From positions 43,269,469 through 43,333,468 of the forward strand of contig OX463781.1 of the NCBI GenBank assembly GCA_949825025.1: DNA of 64,000 nucleotides, read 5' to 3'. Shown here in pieces: positions 57,230 to 64,000 of the stretch; within the stretch, counting starts at the first letter, position 1; every line of letters begins with the position of its first letter. The notes below the pieces were generated by a model. The model was not told where the DNA came from. It saw only the letters and a program-made list of their open reading frames with translations, and ran no database searches. The translations under genes and the position numbers were made by a program. The DNA comes from Siphlonurus alternatus (taxonomy: Eukaryota; Arthropoda; Insecta; Ephemeroptera; Siphlonuridae).

Positions 57230-57490
57230 GGCCATGCTATATATTATTGCAACCCATCTCAGCATTCGCCTAGTTGTGACTAAGAATTCAGTGGAAACTT
57301 CAGTAAGGATGGTCACTAAATTTATTGAAGGATATCATCAATCACCTGCTAGATGCATGAGTGGGAGTTCTTTTTAGCTATACTGCAGTCAAATGTAAAA
57401 ATGTTCATGGCGGTGCCTAGGATCGAACTCATGATCCTCTGATTGTGTCGTATGCGCGAAACACTCGTCAAATTTTCCACCCTGCGCATA
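57230..57490 (-). mobile_element. tRNA-derived SINE, H-related
   Basis: The minus-strand head at 57490-57405 has box B GAGTTCGATCCTAGGCACCG. The body runs to 57230 with GTCACAACTAGGCGAATGCT, which resembles the H-SINE body (compare 7880-7915). Its 3' end touches MITE V. Confidence 0.6.
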
Positions 57491-57736
57491 TGTGACATTT
57501 ACAATACATGTTCTCTTTATTAAACATTGAAAGTAATATTGCTCAATGAGCACTTAAAATGTATTTTAAAGACTTCAAAGCAATATTACACATATTATAT
57601 TTATTTTTTTTTATAAAAAATATCAAACTCTTTGTTCTACATTATATAAAATAATTATTAAAAATAAAATAAAAAGTATTTTAAAAGCGTGCGGGTATAA
57701 CCACAGGTATTCAAATTTGACACATACGGGTACTCC

Positions 57737-57738
<2 letters not shown>

Positions 57739-57809
<71 letters not shown>
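57739..57809. repeat. (AT)n microsatellite
   Basis: About 70 bp. Confidence 0.97.
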
Positions 57810-57812
<3 letters not shown>

Positions 57813-57993
57813 AAATAAACAAAACAGTATATGAAAAAGTACATGAATATAAAAATATATAAATTATATGCGCATGGATGATAAAGTAAAGAGAGAGGCA
57901 GAGTACAGAAATACAGAAATCCCGCATGTTACGCGTCACTTAATTGTTTCAGTTCCGTACATGCACAAAAGAGTATAGTGAAAAGGGGGAGAG

Positions 57994-58121
<128 letters not shown>

Positions 58122-58250
58122 CACGGACTACAGTTTTTAAGAGAAACGGTATACCGTGTGTTTCTGGCCTATCATATACATACCAGCTGGACATCACACT
58201 ATATAGCTGAATGCGGCACTATTCAGTTCATAATACTCTATATATATATT

Positions 58251-58251
<1 letters not shown>

Positions 58252-58342
<91 letters not shown>
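58252..58342. repeat. (AT)n microsatellite
   Basis: About 90 bp of pure AT. Confidence 0.97.
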
Positions 58343-58345
<3 letters not shown>

Positions 58346-58445
58346 TAGCGTGAACACACACGTGGGGGATAATTGAGCCCTGGACGATTAGCCATGCAAA
58401 TTCTACACTTTGCTTGTCGGCGTATATAGTGAGTGAGTGTGTGTG

Positions 58446-58449
<4 letters not shown>

Positions 58450-58530
<81 letters not shown>
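58450..58530. repeat. (GA)n microsatellite
   Basis: About 80 bp preceded by a short (GT)n; fourth microsatellite within 800 bp. Confidence 0.97.
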
Positions 58531-58534
<4 letters not shown>

Positions 58535-60116
58535 TCTTTGCTGGTATTGTCATTAGATAGAAATATTGCACAATATAAATCCATATATCACTATAAAATG
58601 GGTGGTATATATACGCGAATACTTTTTCATTAATTAATTCCAATGTGCTTTTTCCGTCATCAGTACATGTAATATATATACACGTATCATACAAGTCCAA
58701 AGTTTTGAAAGAAAAGAGTGAACTCGGTCATAAGTTGAACTTAGCTGGGACTTTATATTGTCTAGATGGATGCTCTACCCCTATATAAGCTACACCTACT
58801 TCTATGCTTATATTTTTATTCATATATGATATTTGGGCAGCATGCTGCTTCTTCTTTTGTTGTCCCGCTAGTCAATCGCCTGCTGATCTAGACTTGTGGC
58901 CGACTTCAAATTCAAATTATTTTTATTCGTCCAATTCCAATTACATTTAATATGCATATATTAATATCAAGTAGAAATAAAGCATAAAGCACTCTTTCCT
59001 TTCGACCGATGAGGGAAAAAGCACATTGGAATTAATTAATATTAAAAAAAGTATATATTTTATTACATATAAATTTATTTTGAGGAAATTGTAATTTAAA
59101 TTTTGATTGGAGTAACTATAACAAGGAACTTATTTTATAACATTTTTCATTGTTTTTCTTTTTTGTTATTATATAATTTTAAAACCATAATAAAAACACG
59201 TAAATAATAGAAATATATATCTCAGGAAAGTCGAGAAGTTACTAGTATTATGTATACGATTTTGTAATTAATATCAACATCATCGCTAGAAATGGAAAAC
59301 ATTTCCTATAATATATAATTTGTACTCATTTCATTTTTAATGTCACATATTTTTTTCTTTCCATTCCCTTCCCCCCCCCCCCTCCCCACTTTTTCAAACT
59401 AAAATTTAATGATCGACGAATTATATCCTCAAATTCCAAAGAAAAAAAATTATAACCAACTTATATTTCTACACTGTAGTTTAATTTGTATATATTTTTT
59501 TTAAATTTAAAAATTTTGTAAAATGATCGTTTTGTATACAATAATTTTGAGGATTGAAAGTCAAAAGTTAATTAAATAAAGTACATTTATGTGCATAGCA
59601 GTGCTATAAAAAAAATGTAAAATTGGTTTCAATTTTATTTATAAAAATATTAAGTTACAATTAGAAATTTAATAAATTATAATTAATTAAAACATTGTCC
59701 CACGTTACTGAGTAGTTGTTGCTTGAGGCAACGTTGCGCGCTGTTGTCACTCGAAGATGATAGTGAAAATAATGTTATTAATTGTAGCTTGTAAAGCTAT
59801 GTATTTTAATATGAGGGGAAAATAATGTGATTTTTTTATAAAACTCTTCTTTTACCAGTATATTGTTATGTAATTAATTTCTAAACTTTAATATAATTCT
59901 ACTGGGCAGCCTACGTTTCTTAATTGTTTATGCTTCTTATTGGTTTTATTTTATTGGTATATATTGTATAATATATATTTCTGCTTTTCTATGTTCTTGT
60001 TTAATTAGGTGAATAGACACTGTATTGTGATTTGGTTGCTTCTGCAGCCATTTCTCTTTGCCCCATAGGCTCACATGTTTTCTATATCTTTTACTGTATT
60101 TTCAACCTATGAAAGA
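58531..60116. other. AT-rich, C tract at 59371-59382
   Basis: No gene supported. 59700-60115 leads into the (AAAT)n tract and could be the 3' end of a retrotransposon (TTTGCCCCATAGGCTCACAT), but no coding remnant is seen. Confidence 0.35.
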
Positions 60117-60354
<238 letters not shown>

Positions 60355-60521
60355 GCTTGTAAGCTGAATGTGAATAAAAATAGACAATATTTGCTTTGTT
60401 GAAACCGCGAAAAAAAAAGTGCATTATCCTGAAAGTAAGGGTTAAATTATTAACTGTACGTTTACCATGAAAGTGGGGGAGTGTTTACTGATCATGTCCT
60501 AGCTGTGGAACTTTACAGAAG

Positions 60522-60791
60522 CCCTAGTTGAAAAATTACGTCTTCAAATCATCCTTAACATGTCTAAACCTAATATTTTTACCTCTAAAACACATCTTAT
60601 TTCCTCTTCGCTCAATTTATGGATGAAATGGAGTCAATATTTCTAACATTTTATGCTCAAGAAGAGGAAAAAATACGTAATCTCGTCTTTTTCTCTCTTC
60701 TTGACTTCTAAAATGGTGCAAAATAGGAAGGAACTAGATGAGAGGAGAGATTAAAATAGCGAATAAAAGTTGAAATTTATTTAAACTCGGG
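60522..60791 (+). mobile_element. MITE-like repeat P, copy 3
   Basis: Uninterrupted copy matching 167-445: CCCTAGTTGAAAAATTACGT start, AGAAGAGGAAAAAATACG, CTAAAATGGTGCAAAATAGG, end TTTAAACTCGGG. Confidence 0.7.
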
Positions 60792-61262
60792 AGCGTTTAC
60801 AGTCGTAGCAAATACAAAGAAAATTCAATGCTAAAATGTAAACAGGGATGACAAACACTGTGGTTTTTAAAGAAATTATAATACAATCATTACGTTCACA
60901 TGACAGTGTTTAATTCGTATTCATTGACGACGGATAATGTTATTCTTATGAGACTTCTTCAACAGATCCGTATTAAACACCATCATGTAAACATAGTGAA
61001 TGTCATATTTTAATTATAATAATAATTACTGTTATTTAATTAATAACTACATATTCTGGAGAAGAAAGTAAAAATAAGACAAAATAAAATATTTTGTTGG
61101 ATGTAAAAGGCAAAAATCTGTGTACACAGAGAGCGTATAATACATGATCCTTAAAATAATTATTGTTAAAACTTGACTATACATTAATTTTCGAGATGCT
61201 TGACTTGTAAGTACATATAATAATAATTAATAAAATACAGAAATTACATAATTTCTTGTTCT
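60792..61262. other. AT-rich, no features
   Basis: Nothing recognised. Confidence 0.5.
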
Positions 61263-61266
61263 TTAA

Positions 61267-61595
61267 AGGAGGGGAACCGCTTCAGCTTTTATATTTTTAA
61301 TGTTTTATAAATAATGTCAAACTTACTTGTGCACCAAAAAAATAGTCACCACCCTCCTCCTTCCACCATTTCAGCAGTTGATTTTCAAAAAGTGCGCCAA
61401 AGAAAATTGGGGCTTATGACGTTGATCACGTTGATCTTGACGTCATATGCCCCAATTTTATTCGGCGCGCTTTTTAAATGTCAACTGCTATACTGGTAGA
61501 AGGAGGAGGGTGGTGACTATTTTTTTGGTGCACAAGTAAGTTTGACATTATTTATAAAACATTAAAAATATAAAAGCTGAAGCGGTTCCCCTCCT
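61267..61595. mobile_element. MITE L with near-perfect 100-bp arms and TTAA flanks
   Basis: Ends AGGAGGGGAACCGCTTCAGC and GCTGAAGCGGTTCCCCTCCT; arms of about 100 bp with almost no mismatch; TTAA at 61263-61266 and 61596-61599. The little-diverged arms suggest recent activity. The TTAA target is that of piggyBac-type transposons, though the terminal bases differ from the usual CCC/GGG order. Confidence 0.88.
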
Positions 61596-61599
61596 TTAA

Positions 61600-62699
61600 A
61601 CAAGATACACATAACGCAAATATTCGTTATAATTATGTTACTCACCCTCCGAAGATCATTGAGAACTATATATACTACATTACTGCATTGTACTGCTTGA
61701 AATTCACTTTTGATCTCATGTATTGTTATTCTCGCGACTTCAGATGAGATGCTCGCGTTGCCATGACTCCCTCGCATACCCCCCCACCCTCCAGATGTAA
61801 ATGAGTCACATTTGACTGACTTCTCTTGTCTCTTGACTTAACTATCTTCGTGCTTACGCTAGGACTTTCTATACATTGTCTTTCTTACCTGTCAAGCAAT
61901 CTTATTATTTCATCTAATTTTAACAACTCAAATATATATCTTTAACGTGTTATACGACATAATTTTAGTATAATTTCTTAAAGTTATATTATGGTAATAT
62001 TAATTATGCAGGTTTAATTGTCAAAAAGTGAAAGCTGCCACGCCCATTTTCCTGCAGGATTATGATAATTCATATTTTTTTTATATAAGCTTTACTTTAA
62101 GTCATAAGGGATGTTAAGATTTGCTTGAAATGAAGCTCTCAAAATAAAGAAAATTAAAAAATTTACAATTTTTAGGGGGAAAAAGAGAATTCAAACATTA
62201 TATAAAAGAACTAAACCCCATCTCAGGCTGGTATTACATTACATGATACATTTGTTTATTTCTTAATTGCATACAATTTGTTCTTATTTCATCTCCATAT
62301 AAACAAGTAAGTATAAATATTGCATGCAAAAAAAATTGACAAATTGTATTTTTGTAATATCGGTTTTACCGATATTACGAAGTTTTAGGAAAGGTCAACA
62401 TCTTGTTCATATATTTTTTAAAGACCGCACTCTGCCCTAAATTAGTATTTCTAGCCCCTGAATGTTCGGTCAACCGTCCAACTCTATTTTCTTTAGAATA
62501 CGTTGATCAAGAAAGTAATCACCTAATCACCACAACTAACAAAATTTGTATTGGCAGGATTAATGGTGGTTGTCAATGTTTTTGTTAATTGAATTTTGTT
62601 CATTTCAATAGAAAATTCTGTGAAAAATCAGCGGAAATGTACTGTTAGTATGTTATGTTATTATGTTAAACTGATAATGAGCAACGTGCATGAGATTTT
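61600..62699. other. AT-rich, no supported gene
   Basis: 61680-61830 is GC-richer without a clear frame or repeat. Confidence 0.4.
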
Positions 62700-62947
62700 T
62701 TGAATAGAGGGTGTCAAATTATGATACTCGGATTTTTTTTCCAGATTTTTTTCAGTCCAGGAACAATTTTTTTAAAAAAATATTAAAAACTTCCCCTGGA
62801 GACGTCAATAGGAGTTAAGGGGTTAAGGCTCTATATCCTTTTATTAAGGATACAGAGGGGGGGGAGGTTAAGCAGAACTTAATTGCAAAATATTCAATAA
62901 TTTTTAAAAAATTGTTATTCGGGACAAAAATAAAAATCTGAACAAAT
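62700..62947. mobile_element. MITE family A, copy 5 (degraded)
   Basis: Left TGAATAGAGGGTGTCAAATT and CCAGATTTTTTTCAGTCC; right TTTTTAAAAAATTGTTATTC and AAATCTGAAC. The centre GGAGACGTCAATAGG matches copy 1 (GGAGGCGTCAATAGG). Confidence 0.65.
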
Positions 62948-64000
62948 TGTCATGCAAGTTGTCCGTTGTTAGATTTTTAATTATTAAATTAAAAAAAATC
63001 GAAGGGATATATAAAGGTTTCTCAGCACTAACCACGTTAAATGTCAAGCTAGATCATTGCTTAATGATAAACCTAAATATCTTCGTTGACAAATTCTTCC
63101 TGAAACACGATCATCATCATAGAAAGTAAGCACCTCATATATATATACATAAAAAAAAAAAAAAAAATGGAAGTCCCTAAGCTGCGAGTGAGTTTGAAGG
63201 ATTTGCGGCCTAATGAAATGTTAAAACGAATCCTTATATGGGAGAGTGAGTTCATTCAGTCGAGATGATGTTAAAATTAATTAATTCTGAATTAAGCAAA
63301 TTATAGATGAAATTGAACAGTTCTAATCATATATTATATATTTAAAATAGTACATGCAATGACACAAGCTTTTACCTGCAATAATTTATTTATGTTATAA
63401 AGTTCATAAAATTTAAATAAAGTAAAATAATATCATTATTATATACGTACATTAATTAAATAAATATGTTGTATTTAACAAATGTATTCAATTATAATTT
63501 AATTATCTATAATTAAATTAATACCGTGAACATTTTAATTATATTGTTATGAGGGAAAAGTATTAAAAAGTGATAGCTTTTGATATTAAAAGTTCCAACT
63601 TAAAAGTTTTTTTTTATTATTCCTTATAAGGTATTAAGCTGGGATTGAAAATCTAACAAATATATTTTATATGTATATTCTATATTGCAAAATCATAGCT
63701 TTATGTTTCTTCAGTGATATAAATGTTAACGTTAAAATAATTATATACAATATTAAATTTCTTTCATCAGAATAATAATTATTATAATATAATATAAATA
63801 ATTATAACGAATGAAATTTAAACTATTCCAATGTTTAAATTCCTATTTTTTTCTGCGTTTTATCTGAATAATCACCAACAGCTGCAGATGTTTGCCTATT
63901 TTGACGTTATTGTTAGAAGAAAATTATAAAAGATTATGATTAATTTTCTTGGGCTAAAAAAGTTATAAAAAGATTATAAAATATACACACGCTTTTACTG
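62948..64000. other. AT-rich window end; one small open frame
   Basis: At 63167-63268 (+) a 33-codon frame, MEVPKLRVSLKDLRPNEM then LKRILIWESEFIQSR, has protein-like composition but follows a poly-A run and has no other support. The rest is featureless. Confidence 0.3.

Overview
This is a window of an AT-rich arthropod, most likely insect, nuclear genome. It has spliced genes with GT-AG introns, tRNA- and 5S-derived SINEs, many fold-back MITEs and long (AT)n, (GA)n and (AAAT)n microsatellites. Nothing suggests a bacterium, virus or organelle. One gene is secure: a secreted lipocalin of the ApoD/Lazarillo/bilin-binding type on the + strand, whose seven coding exons (1826-11180) join without a frame error into 254 residues. 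Its start ATG is the last three bases of exon 1. The core carries the lipocalin signatures GTW, TDY and Arg, and the last exon adds a Ser/Thr/Pro/Val-rich mucin-like tail. I cannot name the species.

Layout. 0-1.76 kb: AT-rich flank with two MITEs. 1.77-11.5 kb: lipocalin gene, with MITEs and SINEs in introns 1, 3, 5 and 6. 11.4-14.4 kb: the 3' end of the gene and a piece of intron 6 recur in the same order, with SINEs, a MITE and a 175-bp tandem repeat between them; this looks like a decayed partial duplication. 15.8-23.9 kb: four short islands on the minus strand look like exons of a second gene that I do not recognise. The largest intron between them (15.95-20.83 kb) holds a three-level transposon nest. 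22.3-22.6 kb: a 5S-rRNA-derived SINE. 25.0-25.75 kb: a 20-bp minisatellite. 26-64 kb: no gene that I can support. The rest is AT-rich DNA, MITEs (several nested), microsatellites and two non-LTR retrotransposon remnants, plus one perfect 186-bp palindrome without a spacer at 46822-47007.

The repeats largely define the window. I separate about seventeen fold-back or terminal-repeat families (letters A-E, I-P, R-V in the entries) by comparing copies within the window. Several have readable target-site duplications: TAA for D and E (PIF/Harbinger-like), TTAA for L, T and V, TA for K, and AATA for N. Families A and B share a core but have different ends. Nested insertions (J>K>LINE, D>A+C, S>R, P>N) give a relative order of transposition. 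I found no undescribed functional system. The items most worth checking are the palindrome, the minus-strand exon set, the A/B core sharing, the 5S SINE and the duplicated lipocalin 3' end.
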